Counted from the stretch's first letter, positions 22,014-31,272 are shown. The stretch: 64,000 nt of DNA from Leptolyngbya sp. CCY15150 (GCF_016888135.1 NZ_JACSWB010000167.1:1-64000); one strand, 5' to 3'. A program made the numbers and translations. Notes: a model not told the origin generated them from the letters alone.

Positions 22014-24782
22014 ATGCCACCTATGACAGAGTCTTTTTCCCTTCAGGTTAACCATCAAGCCCATGCCGTCTCCTGTGCAGCGGGTAGCAGTCTCCTCGGT
22101 TTGCTGCGCCAGCAGGGCTATGTGGGGGTGCATCGGGTCTGTGAAACTGGCGACTGTGGTAGCTGTACCGTCTGGGTGGATGGCGAGGCGGTGCATAGCT
22201 GTATTTATCCTGCTCGGCGGGCTGAGGGGCGATCGCTGACCACCATTGAAGGGCTGGGCGGCGACAGTCCCATGCAGCGGGCTTTTCTGCAGGAACAGGG
22301 GTTTCAGTGTGGCTACTGCACGCCGGGCATGATCATGAGTGCGGAGAAGATGACCGCCACCACCCCGGAGGCGATTCGCCAGCAGATGGACGGCAACCTC
22401 TGCCGCTGCACCGGCTATCAGGCGATTGTGGCTAGTATTGCGGCGGGTAAACAGGGCGTAGATCGGACATCCGAGACTAGTCTCTGCGATCGCGTCGGTG
22501 AGAATGTTCCGAAGCAGGATGGCCCAGACATCGTCAGCGGCGCGCCGGTTTACACCGATGATATTGCTCCAGCGGGATTGCTGCACCTGAAGGTGGTGCG
22601 ATCGCCCCATGCCCATGCCCGTCTACGGCGCATTAACACCGAGAAGGCAACGGCCCTGCCCGGTGTGGTGCTGGTGCTGACCCATAAGGACGTGGAACGT
22701 CGCCCCTATTCCACCGCTGGCCACGGTGCGCCGGTGCCCGATCCCCACGATCATTATCTGCTGGACAACAAAGTTCGGTTTGTGGGCGATCGCGTGGCGG
22801 CGGTGGTGGCTGAAACTGAAGCGATCGCCCTCCAGGCCTGTGCGTTAATCGACGTAGACTACGAACTATTGCCCCCGGTGCTCGATCCGGTGCTGGCCAT
22901 GGGCGATCGCGCCCTGGAGATGCTGCCCGATCGATCGCCCCCGCCGGCCCCGCCCGTGATCCACGATGAGCCGGAGTCGTTCCAAATCCACGACGCGGCC
23001 CATAATATTGCCGGGGAGGTGCGTCTGGAAAAAGGGGACGTGGCCGCTGGGTTTGCCGCCGCTGATCTGGTGCTGGAACGTACCTACCAGCTTCCCGCCG
23101 TGCAGCATGCCCATCTAGAACCCCACGTCAGCCTCAGTTGGCTGGATGAGGATGGCACTCTAGTCGTACGCTCTAGCACCCAGGTACCCTTTCACTGCCA
23201 GCGCCTCCTGTCGGAACTCTTTGACCTGCCCTCGGATCGAATTCGGGTCTTTAAGGCCAAAATCGGCGGCGGCTTTGGCAATAAGCAGGAAATTCTCACC
23301 GAAGACCTCTGCGTCTGGGCCACGCTGAAAACTGGTCGCCCCGTGCGCTGGCAGTTTACTCGCCAGGAAGAATTCACCGCCACCACCAGCCGCCACGCCA
23401 CCCAGATCACCCTCAAAATTGGTATGACCCGCGACGGCACCCTCACTGCCATGGAGATGGGGGCGATCGCCAACACCGGAGCCTACGGCAACCACGGCAC
23501 CCAGGTGGTCTTTCTCACCGGCAGTATGCCCTTGGGGCTATATCGCTGCGCCCATCAGCGGTTTGTGGGGCGATCGGTCTACACCACCACCATGCCCGCT
23601 GGAGCCTTTCGCGGCTATGGGGCCACCCAAGGAGTATTTGCGGTCGAGTGCCATCTGGATGAAATGGCCGCCATTTTGGGATTAGACTCCCTTGACCTAC
23701 GACGACGCCAGGTGATCACCCCCCAGGATGAAATTTTGCTGGGCAGCGACCACCATTTTCACCTGATTGGCAGCTATGGTTTAGAGGAAGCTGTGGCCCG
23801 GGTGCAGCAGCGCTTGGGCAATTCTGCGCCGGTGGTCGAGGGATCGCGGCGGCGAGGCGTGGGGTTTGCGATCGCCATGCAGGGCAGTGGTTTAGCCAAA
23901 ATTCACGAGGCCCGGGTAAGCCTACGGCTGAAGCCTGATGGCCGCTACGAACTGCGCACCGGTGCCGTGGACGTGGGTACCGGCTCCGACACTACCCTGC
24001 GCCAGATCATTGCCGATCAGTTGAGCACCACCGTCGAGGCCATTGATCTAATCGCCGCCGATACCCAACAAACGCCCTTTGATGCTGGCTCCTACGCCTC
24101 TGCCACGCTGTATATTTCTGGAACCGCCTGCCTGCGTGCTGCCCAGGAGATGCGATCGCTGCTGCTGCACCAGGCCAGCCAGCTCTTGAACCTATCGCCT
24201 GCCGATCTATCCCTCGCCTCCACCCAGGTGATGGGGCCGACATCCCTGCCCCTGACCACCCTATCCGAGAAAGTGCTGGCCACCGGCGAAACCCTGACCG
24301 TGGAACAGTCCTACGCCGCCGATGCCTCCACTCTCACCTTCGCCGTGCAGGGCGTGGAAGTCGAGGTGGATCTGGACACCGGTCGGGTCACGGTGCTGCG
24401 CTGTGTGCAGGTGCTCGACATTGGTAAAGCCATCAACCCACGGATCTGCGAAGGCCAGGCCATTGGCGGTACGGTCATGGGTCTAGGCTATGCCCTCCAG
24501 GAAGAGCTGATCCGCGACAGTCAGGGGCAGACGGTCAATCCCCTGTTTCGCACCTACCGCCTGCCCCTAGCCAAGGAGGTGCCCCCGATTGAGATTGAAT
24601 TTATCGAACAGCCCGACCCCCACGGCCCCCTCGGCGCAAAAGGCATCGGGGAAATTGGCACTAACTGCACCGCACCTGCCGTCGCCAATGCCATCGCCCA
24701 GGCTATTGGCCAACGGCTCTACCAACTGCCCATGACCCCCGAACGGGTGTGGCGGGCTTTGCACGAACGCCATGACCCTTGA
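22014..24782 (+). CDS. Molybdenum hydroxylase: fused [2Fe-2S] and molybdopterin-binding subunits (xanthine dehydrogenase family)
   Basis: A 922-residue protein. Residues 1-150 form the small Fe-S subunit: a plant-type cluster CETGDCGSC...SC and a second cluster QCGYCTPG...NLCRCTGY. A short linker joins it to the 760-residue molybdopterin subunit (DIVSGAPVYTDDI...), with KIGGGFGNKQ, GAFRGYGATQG and the catalytic Glu in LGAKGIGEIGTN. GAFRGYG excludes the AYxCSFR loop of CO dehydrogenase. Fusion of small and large subunits without the FAD domain is less common than three chains. Substrate is not fixed by sequence; purines, nicotinate and aldehydes are candidates, and NtcA-type control favours a nitrogen compound. 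ATG 22014 or 22023. Confidence 0.88.
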   Translation: MPPMTESFSLQVNHQAHAVSCAAGSSLLGLLRQQGYVGVHRVCETGDCGSCTVWVDGEAVHSCIYPARRAEGRSLTTIEGLGGDSPMQRAFLQEQGFQCGYCTPGMIMSAEKMTATTPEAIRQQMDGNLCRCTGYQAIVASIAAGKQGVDRTSETSLCDRVGENVPKQDGPDIVSGAPVYTDDIAPAGLLHLKVVRSPHAHARLRRINTEKATALPGVVLVLTHKDVERRPYSTAGHGAPVPDPHDHYLLDNKVRFVGDRVAAVVAETEAIALQACALIDVDYELLPPVLDPVLAMGDRALEMLPDRSPPPAPPVIHDEPESFQIHDAAHNIAGEVRLEKGDVAAGFAAADLVLERTYQLPAVQHAHLEPHVSLSWLDEDGTLVVRSSTQVPFHCQRLLSELFDLPSDRIRVFKAKIGGGFGNKQEILTEDLCVWATLKTGRPVRWQFTRQEEFTATTSRHATQITLKIGMTRDGTLTAMEMGAIANTGAYGNHGTQVVFLTGSMPLGLYRCAHQRFVGRSVYTTTMPAGAFRGYGATQGVFAVECHLDEMAAILGLDSLDLRRRQVITPQDEILLGSDHHFHLIGSYGLEEAVARVQQRLGNSAPVVEGSRRRGVGFAIAMQGSGLAKIHEARVSLRLKPDGRYELRTGAVDVGTGSDTTLRQIIADQLSTTVEAIDLIAADTQQTPFDAGSYASATLYISGTACLRAAQEMRSLLLHQASQLLNLSPADLSLASTQVMGPTSLPLTTLSEKVLATGETLTVEQSYAADASTLTFAVQGVEVEVDLDTGRVTVLRCVQVLDIGKAINPRICEGQAIGGTVMGLGYALQEELIRDSQGQTVNPLFRTYRLPLAKEVPPIEIEFIEQPDPHGPLGAKGIGEIGTNCTAPAVANAIAQAIGQRLYQLPMTPERVWRALHERHDP

Positions 24783-25695
24783 GTTTTACCGCCAGGTGCT
24801 GGATGTCTTGTCCCAGGAACCGGTGGCGATCGCCACGGTCATCCACACCCAAGGATCGGTGCCCCGAGAGGTGGGAGCCATGATGGCGATCACGGGCGAT
24901 CGCACCTGGAATACCATCGGCGGCGGGGCGGGGGAGGCAGCGGTGATTGAGGCAGGCCGTGACGTGCTCCGTCAGGGAATGCCCCAGCGAGTGACCATTG
25001 ACCTGGCCGCTACGGCCCAGCCCGGTCGCCATGGGGTCTGTGGTGGCCAGATGCAGGTGTGGGTGGCTCCATGGGTGGGGGACGAGGCGATCGCTCTCCT
25101 CCAGACCCTGATCGCCCAGCTCAAGGCCGGTCATCCTGTGACCCTCACGGTACCCCTCACCGACACATTGCCTACCCTATCGATGACTCCCCTCAACCCA
25201 AGCGCGATCGCCCCCGATGGTCAGCAGTTCTTCCATGTTCTGCACCCCAGCCCCACCCTGCTGATTGTGGGAGCTGGGCATGTGGGTCTTGCCCTTGCTC
25301 GTCTAGCCCAGATGATTGACTTCCAAGTCTGGCTCCAGGACGATCGCTTGGACTTGCTTCAGACTCTGCCCCCCGGAGTCACCGGTTACGAAGCCCTCCC
25401 CGCCCTGCCCCCCACTAGCTACATCGCCCTAGTCACCCGCAGCTATCACCACGACCTCACAGCCCTGCGATCGCTGCTCCAAGCACCCACCCCCCGCTAT
25501 ATCGGCATGATTGGCAGTCGGGCGCGGATCCATCGGGTCTTTCAACAGTTGGCACAGGATGGCGTAGAGGGCGATCGCCTCTCGTCGATCCATGCCCCCA
25601 TCGGTCTCGATATCGGCGCACTCACCCCCGATGAAATCGCCGTCAGCATCGGTGCCCAGCTCATCCAAGTTCGTCGCCACTCTTCCACCCCATGA
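24772..25695 (+). CDS. XdhC/CoxI family molybdenum cofactor maturation protein
   Basis: A 307-residue protein that, by family, binds the molybdenum cofactor, protects it for sulfuration and inserts it into xanthine-dehydrogenase-type enzymes. The N-terminal XdhC/CoxI domain has ATVIHTQGSVPREVGAMM and TIGGGAGEAAV, with a conserved Cys in GVCGGQMQVW. The C-terminal Rossmann domain has LLIVGAGHVGLALARLA and GMIGSRARIHRVF...APIGLDIGA. It overlaps the end of the Mo subunit by 11 bases and the next gene by 4 (ATGA), so it is tightly coupled to the enzyme it matures. Confidence 0.88.
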   Translation: MTLEFYRQVLDVLSQEPVAIATVIHTQGSVPREVGAMMAITGDRTWNTIGGGAGEAAVIEAGRDVLRQGMPQRVTIDLAATAQPGRHGVCGGQMQVWVAPWVGDEAIALLQTLIAQLKAGHPVTLTVPLTDTLPTLSMTPLNPSAIAPDGQQFFHVLHPSPTLLIVGAGHVGLALARLAQMIDFQVWLQDDRLDLLQTLPPGVTGYEALPALPPTSYIALVTRSYHHDLTALRSLLQAPTPRYIGMIGSRARIHRVFQQLAQDGVEGDRLSSIHAPIGLDIGALTPDEIAVSIGAQLIQVRRHSSTP

Positions 25696-26300
25696 CCTAC
25701 GCCGCCATCCTCCTCGCCGCCGGTGCCTCCCGCCGTATGGGCCGCTGTAAGACCACCCTCCCATGGGGCGATCGCCCCTCTCTCCTTACCTACCAAACTG
25801 AACAGATACGCCAGGCCGGTCTCACGTCCATCGTAGTGCTGAGCCCCCACAACGCTCACCGCCAAGTAGACTGTGCTCCCAATACCCAGGTCGTGATTAA
25901 TCCTAATCCTGAACAAGGTAAGGTAAGCTCTATTCTTACTGGTCTTGCTTACCTTCCTACCCCAGTCACTGCCCTGTTTCTCTGCGCCATCGACCAACCT
26001 CGCCCCGCCGACCTGTACCTTGCCCTCATCAACGCCAACAAACGCCATGCTGCACCCATTACCGCCCCTGTACACCAGGGTAAACTTGGCCACCCCCTCC
26101 TATTCTCAGCCACTCTCCTGCCCCGTCTCCAGCAGATTCGAGATGAAACCCTCGGTCTACGGGCTGTGGTGCAGCAGGTCTACCCTCAGATCCATCGCCT
26201 AGAGTGGCCCTCTGCCCTGGTTCACCATGATCTCAATACCCCCGACGCCTACACTCAAGCCTATGCAGTGTCCCCATCAACATGTCGTAGTGATAGATAA
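25692..26300 (+). CDS. Molybdenum cofactor cytidylyltransferase-like protein (MocA family)
   Basis: A 202-residue nucleotidyltransferase with AAILLAAGASRRMGRCKTTLPWG and INPNPEQGKVSSI, followed by the metal-site segment FLCAIDQPRP and a later GHPLLFS. MocA adds CMP to molybdopterin, giving the cytosine dinucleotide form used by many XdhC-served hydroxylases; related proteins of this type may lack that activity. It differs clearly from mobA at 10712 (GMP form). ATGA overlap with the XdhC gene makes it the last gene of the operon. A hairpin with CGAGG/CCTCG arms lies right after the stop. Confidence 0.75.
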   Translation: MTYAAILLAAGASRRMGRCKTTLPWGDRPSLLTYQTEQIRQAGLTSIVVLSPHNAHRQVDCAPNTQVVINPNPEQGKVSSILTGLAYLPTPVTALFLCAIDQPRPADLYLALINANKRHAAPITAPVHQGKLGHPLLFSATLLPRLQQIRDETLGLRAVVQQVYPQIHRLEWPSALVHHDLNTPDAYTQAYAVSPSTCRSDR

Positions 26301-26680
26301 CGTCGAGGAGATAGACGCTATCCTCGTCCTATTAGATCCTGTAACCAGACTCTCTTTCTAGATCACCAGCTAAAAATAGAAAGCTACAAGCCATCCAGGA
26401 ATGTCGTACTATCTTGGCAAGGATGTGCGCAAGCTGTCTTGGCAAGATCGATGGAGGGTCTAGCATGTCAGCCGATGAGGTTGACAACCATCCCCTCATC
26501 TCCCTCACCCATCATGGGGACAACAGCCCAACGGTGACGGTGGTACGGTGGGATACGCTTCCTCAATCGTTCAACCATGCCCTGCAATCATGGATACCCG
26601 CAGCAATGCGATGTACTCGGTTGTTCCATTCACATGTCTGCATTCGTTCTAACCATTACACCCTAGGGGGACATAAACCC
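26301..26680. other. Intergenic region before lipoprotein gene
   Basis: A 380-base gap holding the hairpin at 26304-26326 and, at its end, AGGGGG 10 bases before the lipoprotein start. A frame open through this gap continues the lipoprotein leftward for 89 codons. It has no signal or family character and would bury the lipobox, so it is not taken as coding. Confidence 0.55.
26304..26326 (+). terminator. Hairpin after the Mo-hydroxylase operon
   Basis: CGAGG-AG-ATAG, loop ACG, CTAT-CCTCG: nine paired bases with a two-base bulge starting 4 bases after the last stop. There is no U-run after it, so it may stabilise the 3' end rather than terminate transcription. Confidence 0.35.
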
Positions 26681-27115
26681 ATGTCATTGTGCTATAGAGC
26701 CTCTATGTCTGCGATCGCCCTTCTGGGCCTCACCCTGGCTGCCTGCGGTGAAAGTAAGGTTGCCCAGTGCAATCGTCTGATTGAAGTCGCTAATAGTGCG
26801 GTCACGGCTGTGCAAGAGGTCACCACTGCAGCCAGTGCGGATGATCCGGAGGCATTAAATACCATTGCAGATACGGCCGATCAGGCGGTCGCTGATATGC
26901 AGGGCCTAGAGTTTGCCGATGAGCAACTGCAAGACTATCAGCAGCGGTTTGTGGCTATGTACGAGGAAACTAGCCGCGCTAGTCGTGCTATTTATACCGC
27001 CGTGGGTGCCTTGGATAACGAGGCCGCCCAGCAGGCTGTCACCGATCTGCAAACGGCGACGGGGCAAGAAACAGATCTTGTGAATGAGGTGAATACCTAC
27101 TGCAGTGCATCTTAG
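26681..27115 (+). CDS. Small lipoprotein of unknown function
   Basis: A 144-residue protein with a type II signal peptide: MSLCYRASMSAIALLGLTLA then lipobox LAAC with Cys22 as the acylated residue. The mature part is helical and acidic, has a CNRLIE...TYC pair that might form a disulfide, and contains Ala-rich heptad-like stretches. No family is recognised. ATG 26681 is chosen because AGGGGG lies 10 bases upstream and because it puts the signal peptide at the N-terminus. It is converged upon by the VanX-type gene. Location would be the periplasmic side of the inner or outer membrane. Confidence 0.75.
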   Translation: MSLCYRASMSAIALLGLTLAACGESKVAQCNRLIEVANSAVTAVQEVTTAASADDPEALNTIADTADQAVADMQGLEFADEQLQDYQQRFVAMYEETSRASRAIYTAVGALDNEAAQQAVTDLQTATGQETDLVNEVNTYCSAS

Positions 27116-27154
27116 ACCTGCGGCTTTCCTTGGGCATACCCCAGCTTCCCAGAC

Positions 27155-27883
27155 CTAAAGCCCTCCATAGCGGGCGATCGCGGGTTGAACCGTCTCTTGC
27201 CAAACCCAACGCTGATCGCCCCAGGAAAAATGCCACCATTCCTGGGGATGTTGGCAAAATCCAGCTGTGGTCATCACCTGTCGTAGCAGCAGCCGATGGG
27301 CGTGGAATTGCGCTGCTTGGGGATGGGTGGCGATCGCGGCTTGGTAATGGTCGGGATAGGAGCGGGGCGACATTTCATCGATGGGGGATCCCATGTCAAT
27401 GGGCTGACCGTGGCCATCCACTAGGGTAATATCCACCGCTGCCCCGGTGCTGTGGGGCGGTGGCGTGGCCGGGTCAGCGCTGGGTGGAGCCCAAAATTGA
27501 TAGACCTCATCCAGGAGGTGCTGCCGCTGGTCTGGCGTCAAGCGATCGCCCTCAAGCTGGCGTTTGTCCAACAGTTCCGCTAGGGTATAGTCCACCATAA
27601 ACTGCTGAACAGCAATGGGTCGGTAGGCGTCGAAGATCAAAATCCGCCAGTCGCCATGGTGGATGGATAACTGGGCTTGGGCGGTGCGCAGACGGTCGAG
27701 GACTCCCTGTCGCACAAAAAAGGGAGAGCGATCGCCATAGGGTGCCCCTAAGTTCACATAGGCATGGGGGTGCTGGAAGGCAAATTCATCGGCGGGCAGC
27801 GGCACCAGCGGTTCGCCACAGTCTTGGATAGGAATTTGATAATGGGGTTTCAAGGGCACACAAGCAAACGGGATGTTCCCCAT
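27155..27883 (-). CDS. D-alanyl-D-alanine dipeptidase (VanX/DdpX, peptidase M15D)
   Basis: A 242-residue zinc dipeptidase that hydrolyses D-Ala-D-Ala. The zinc ligands are visible as HSTGAAVDITLVD (His and Asp of the SxHxxGxAxD motif) and EWWHFSW (Glu-x-x-His motif). The Arg of IFDAYRP that stabilises the transition state is also present. No signal peptide is visible, so it acts in the cytoplasm or by another route, in peptidoglycan turnover or as a D-amino-acid nutrient enzyme. No vancomycin resistance genes are nearby. It starts 21 bases after the photoreceptor kinase ends and is probably cotranscribed with it. Confidence 0.85.
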   Translation of the reverse strand: MGNIPFACVPLKPHYQIPIQDCGEPLVPLPADEFAFQHPHAYVNLGAPYGDRSPFFVRQGVLDRLRTAQAQLSIHHGDWRILIFDAYRPIAVQQFMVDYTLAELLDKRQLEGDRLTPDQRQHLLDEVYQFWAPPSADPATPPPHSTGAAVDITLVDGHGQPIDMGSPIDEMSPRSYPDHYQAAIATHPQAAQFHAHRLLLRQVMTTAGFCQHPQEWWHFSWGDQRWVWQETVQPAIARYGGL

Positions 27884-27904
27884 TCTAAACGTCCCAAGAG
27901 CAGG

Positions 27905-29434
27905 CTAATCAGGGGCGATCGCCCCTTGGGTTACGGGAATGGTAATTTGAAATTCGCAGCCCTGACTAGGGTGCGAGATGCAGCGAATTGTGCCGTGATG
28001 GTTTTCCGTGACAATTCTATAGCTGATGGCCAAGCCTAAACCCGTGCCTTCACCAATGGGCTTGGTGGTGAAAAAGGGATCAAACAGTCGAGGCTGGATG
28101 TCGGCAGGAATGCCTGGGCCATTGTCGGCGATCGCAATGGTAATTGCTGGCGACTGGGGGGCGATCGCTTCTGTGCAAAAGGTGCGAACGTTGATGCAGG
28201 GTTGGTCTAGCGTTCCTGTGCTTCGCAGCGCATCAATGGCATTGCTCAAGATGTTCATAAACACCTGGTTGAGCTGTCCCGGTAAACATTCCACCTGCGG
28301 TAAGTCTCCATAGTCGCGGACTACCTGAATGGCAGGATGGTGAGTGGTGGCCTTGAGTTGATGATGCAGGATGAGCAGGGTGCTATCAAGACCTTCGTGG
28401 ACATTCGCCCGTTTCATATCGGCTTCATCCAACCGAGAAAAGTTGCGAAGGGATAGGACAATTTGCCGAATGCGATCGGCTCCCACCTGCATTGATTTCA
28501 GGGTTGATAGGATGTCAATTTGCAGAAAGTCTAGATCAATATCCTCAATGCGATCGTGGATAGACTGCGGTGGATCGGGGTAGATCTGCTGGTAGAGATC
28601 AATCAGCTTGATCAAGTCTTGGGCATACTGCTGCGTATGCGATAGGTTGCCGTAAATAAAATTCACGGGATTGTTGATTTCATGGGCCACCCCCGCCACA
28701 AGCTGCCCCAGGCTGGACATTTTTTCATGCTGAATTAACTGGGTTTGGCTATGGCGCAAGTCTTGCAGCATCTCGGCTAGTTGATCTGCCTGTTGCCGAG
28801 TTGTTTCCAAAAGTTCTGCCTGCCGAATGGCTACACTCAGGTGGGTCGCCACCTGCTGGGCAAAGTGAATTTCCGCCGGACGCCATAGACGCGGGCGAGC
28901 GCATTGGTGAATGCAGAGGAGTCCCCAAAGATACTGGCCCTGCAGCAGCGGCACCACCAAGTTAGCCTGCACTTGGAACTGTTCCAAAATGCTGATGTGG
29001 CAAGGGCTGAGATGGGCTGCATAAATATCATCGATGGCGTAGACCTTGCCCTTTTGGTAGCGCTTGGCATAGCTTTCACCAAAGCAGTGATCATGCACCT
29101 TGGCAGCGATCGCCGATCGATAGGGAGGCACGACATCTTCCGACACAAAGACCCCATCATCCCAGCCTGAGTTGGGATGGAAGCGAAACACACCAACCCG
29201 ATCGGCGTTGAGGGTTTGCCGAACTTCCGTGGCGGTGGTCTGAAAAATAGTTGCTAAATCTAGAGATTCGCGAATCTTCGTGATCACGCGAAAGAGAATC
29301 GACTGTTGCCCCATCGGCAGCAGCGCGGGCACTGCGGGGCCAGAGGTTGCCAAAATCCGCTGGAGTTCAGCAAATGCATCATCATCTTGGCAATAGGCAT
29401 GAAGTTGAGTCAAAAACGCTGCATCCATAGCCAT
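27905..29434 (-). CDS. GAF histidine kinase; GAF is a candidate DXCF cyanobacteriochrome
   Basis: A 509-residue soluble kinase. A short N-terminal helical region is followed by GAF at about 45-207 with DRVGVFRF, HDHCF (Cys117) and SPCH (Cys145), exactly 28 residues apart. FQVQANLVVPLL and LWGLLCIHQCARPRLW come next. This is the dual-Cys DXCF cyanobacteriochrome pattern, so the domain probably binds a bilin and responds to blue/green-type light. The transmitter follows directly: SLGQLVAGVAHEINNPVNF (His251), NILSNAIDAL, DNGPGIPADI and GEGTGLGLAI. The transmitter is close to that of the kinase at 7591. There is no receiver domain and no neighbouring response regulator. ATG 29434, or 29428. Light response is inferred from motifs only. 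Confidence 0.88.
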   Translation of the reverse strand: MAMDAAFLTQLHAYCQDDDAFAELQRILATSGPAVPALLPMGQQSILFRVITKIRESLDLATIFQTTATEVRQTLNADRVGVFRFHPNSGWDDGVFVSEDVVPPYRSAIAAKVHDHCFGESYAKRYQKGKVYAIDDIYAAHLSPCHISILEQFQVQANLVVPLLQGQYLWGLLCIHQCARPRLWRPAEIHFAQQVATHLSVAIRQAELLETTRQQADQLAEMLQDLRHSQTQLIQHEKMSSLGQLVAGVAHEINNPVNFIYGNLSHTQQYAQDLIKLIDLYQQIYPDPPQSIHDRIEDIDLDFLQIDILSTLKSMQVGADRIRQIVLSLRNFSRLDEADMKRANVHEGLDSTLLILHHQLKATTHHPAIQVVRDYGDLPQVECLPGQLNQVFMNILSNAIDALRSTGTLDQPCINVRTFCTEAIAPQSPAITIAIADNGPGIPADIQPRLFDPFFTTKPIGEGTGLGLAISYRIVTENHHGTIRCISHPSQGCEFQITIPVTQGAIAPD

Positions 29435-29629
29435 CTACCAGCATCTTGGACAAGCAGTATGGCACCATGAACCTACCCGCCGTAATTGTCTGAAGGCTAT
29501 GTTCATGCCATGCATCCTAAACACTGGACTAACCATAGATAAGTACCCAATCTTTATAGGCTGAATTTGTGCCCCTGGGTACGGTAGATACACGGCTTTT
29601 CTGGGCTAGAGCTGTCACACTCCACACTC

Positions 29630-31231
29630 CTACAAGCGTCGCTTCAGTACGAGGGGTTCCCCTGCCCCCAGGGTGCGCACCTGCGGGGTTAGGTCTAGCC
29701 AAGGTTGAAGCTGACCAGCCTGAAAGGTGCGACTCATGACCACGTAAATTGACGTTTGATCGCCGCCGATCGCCACCGCCTGTACCGTATCCCAGCTCTG
29801 GGCGTGGAGTTCGTCTGTCACCTGCCATTGTCCATCGTCCCAGGTCAAGTGCCGCACAAACTGGAAGGGAGCTGGAGCTTTGCCCACAATCAACACCCGC
29901 TGCAGCAGGCGACGAATCAAATCGGGGAAGAAACGTCCCACGGTTAGCATGACGATGCGCAGGATCAAAAGGTTCAGAGGGGTCATCTGCGTTTGCTTTG
30001 CCCAGCCCAAGGCACCCCGAATCGTAATCGCGTTCTCACTCTGCTCCACACGATAGTCTCCCACCAAATGGGCCACCGCTGTTTTAACCGATTTGCCCAC
30101 CCGCACCTGAACGGAGAATTGCGTGTCGGACACCACAAGCTGGCGATCGCGAAAGAGCTTAAACACTCCACCCTTGTTCAGTGCCAGGTACAGCTCCGTA
30201 TCCTGGCGGCGATCGATTAAAAGACGGGCATGGGGCAGCCAGATGCGATCGCGCTCTGGTATGACCGAGGGAGCTGTGTCATCCCCACGGGGCTGAAAGT
30301 CTTGCCAGGCCAGAAGGTAATTCCAAGCATGGTGACCAATGATATGGTCGTCGGCGTAGCAGGGGCCGAGATTTTGGGACAGACCAGTCAGGAAGCGATC
30401 GTTGATGGTCAGTGCTTGGGGCAGCCAGCGCCCCACCAGCTCGAAGCCATGGGGAAAAAAGTTGTAGGTATTGCGACTGGTGTATTCACCGCCGTAGGAA
30501 CCATCGGGATGGACGAAATAGCTGGCCAGCTCCACCGCCTTGGCGATCGCTTCCTGGATGCGTGGATCGGGGCGCAGGTCATACAGACGCGCCAGGCAGG
30601 AGATGGTGAGCGTGTGATAGCCCGGATCGCAGCCTTCATATTCCTGAAACCAGCCCTCCGAGTCTTGCCAATCCAGCACCTGTTCTAGGCGCAGCGCCTT
30701 AGCCCGATCCCATTGATGGCTGTGGAGCTGAGCAGACAAACGCTCCAACCCCAAGGCAATCAACGCCTGATGGTTGGATAGCCGCCCACTTTCCTGGTGA
30801 TCGGCCAGCCAATCTGCCCGGCGGGCAAAAAACCGCTGCACCGCTGGGTCATCCATGCCGATGATCTCGTAGCTTTCTAAGCAGGCCAGCAGGGAAAAAG
30901 CGGCGGCACCGCTGGCCCGTTCGAAGGGAAAGTAATCGTCACAGGAGCCGTCTGGGTGGGCACTGCGGGCGGCGTAGCGGATGCCGGCTGCTACCCAGTC
31001 TCGCAGCGCCGCCTGGCGATGGAAAGGATTGTTGGGACAGTCGGTTTGGTAGGCCAGCGCCAAGGGCCAAACAAACTCCTGGGCCATGCCGCTGGGAAAG
31101 TCGATGATTTTGTAATGCCAAAAGTTGCGATCGCCACATCCATAGGTAGGGCTATGACGATTGCGATCCATCAGGGTCAACAGCTTGGGAACTTGGGCGA
31201 TCGCCGCTTGGGCAAACAAATCTCGGCTCAT
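29630..31231 (-). CDS. Putative (alpha/alpha) toroid glycan-active protein, heparinase II/III-like
   Basis: A 533-residue protein without a signal peptide. The first 330 residues contain evenly spaced helices with repeated aromatic and HxxGSY-type motifs (HPDGSCDDYFPFERASGAAAF, FVHPDGSYGGEYTSRNTY), as in (alpha/alpha) toroid enzymes. The rest is beta-rich with LYLALNKGGVFKLF, similar to the beta-sandwich of heparinase II/III-like lyases. An uncharacterised conserved cyanobacterial protein of this size is likely; a role in polysaccharide handling is only inferred. It starts 41 bases after the small conserved gene at 31273 and may be cotranscribed with it. The catalytic type cannot be given. 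Confidence 0.55.
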   Translation of the reverse strand: MSRDLFAQAAIAQVPKLLTLMDRNRHSPTYGCGDRNFWHYKIIDFPSGMAQEFVWPLALAYQTDCPNNPFHRQAALRDWVAAGIRYAARSAHPDGSCDDYFPFERASGAAAFSLLACLESYEIIGMDDPAVQRFFARRADWLADHQESGRLSNHQALIALGLERLSAQLHSHQWDRAKALRLEQVLDWQDSEGWFQEYEGCDPGYHTLTISCLARLYDLRPDPRIQEAIAKAVELASYFVHPDGSYGGEYTSRNTYNFFPHGFELVGRWLPQALTINDRFLTGLSQNLGPCYADDHIIGHHAWNYLLAWQDFQPRGDDTAPSVIPERDRIWLPHARLLIDRRQDTELYLALNKGGVFKLFRDRQLVVSDTQFSVQVRVGKSVKTAVAHLVGDYRVEQSENAITIRGALGWAKQTQMTPLNLLILRIVMLTVGRFFPDLIRRLLQRVLIVGKAPAPFQFVRHLTWDDGQWQVTDELHAQSWDTVQAVAIGGDQTSIYVVMSRTFQAGQLQPWLDLTPQVRTLGAGEPLVLKRRL

Positions 31232-31272
31232 AGATTAGGCGACTAGAGGACAGACTGACGGCAGATCCAGGC

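Noticed and set aside
26414-26680. 89-residue extension of the lipoprotein
   Set aside because: It would bury the lipobox signal peptide; AGGGGG before ATG 26681 supports the shorter form.
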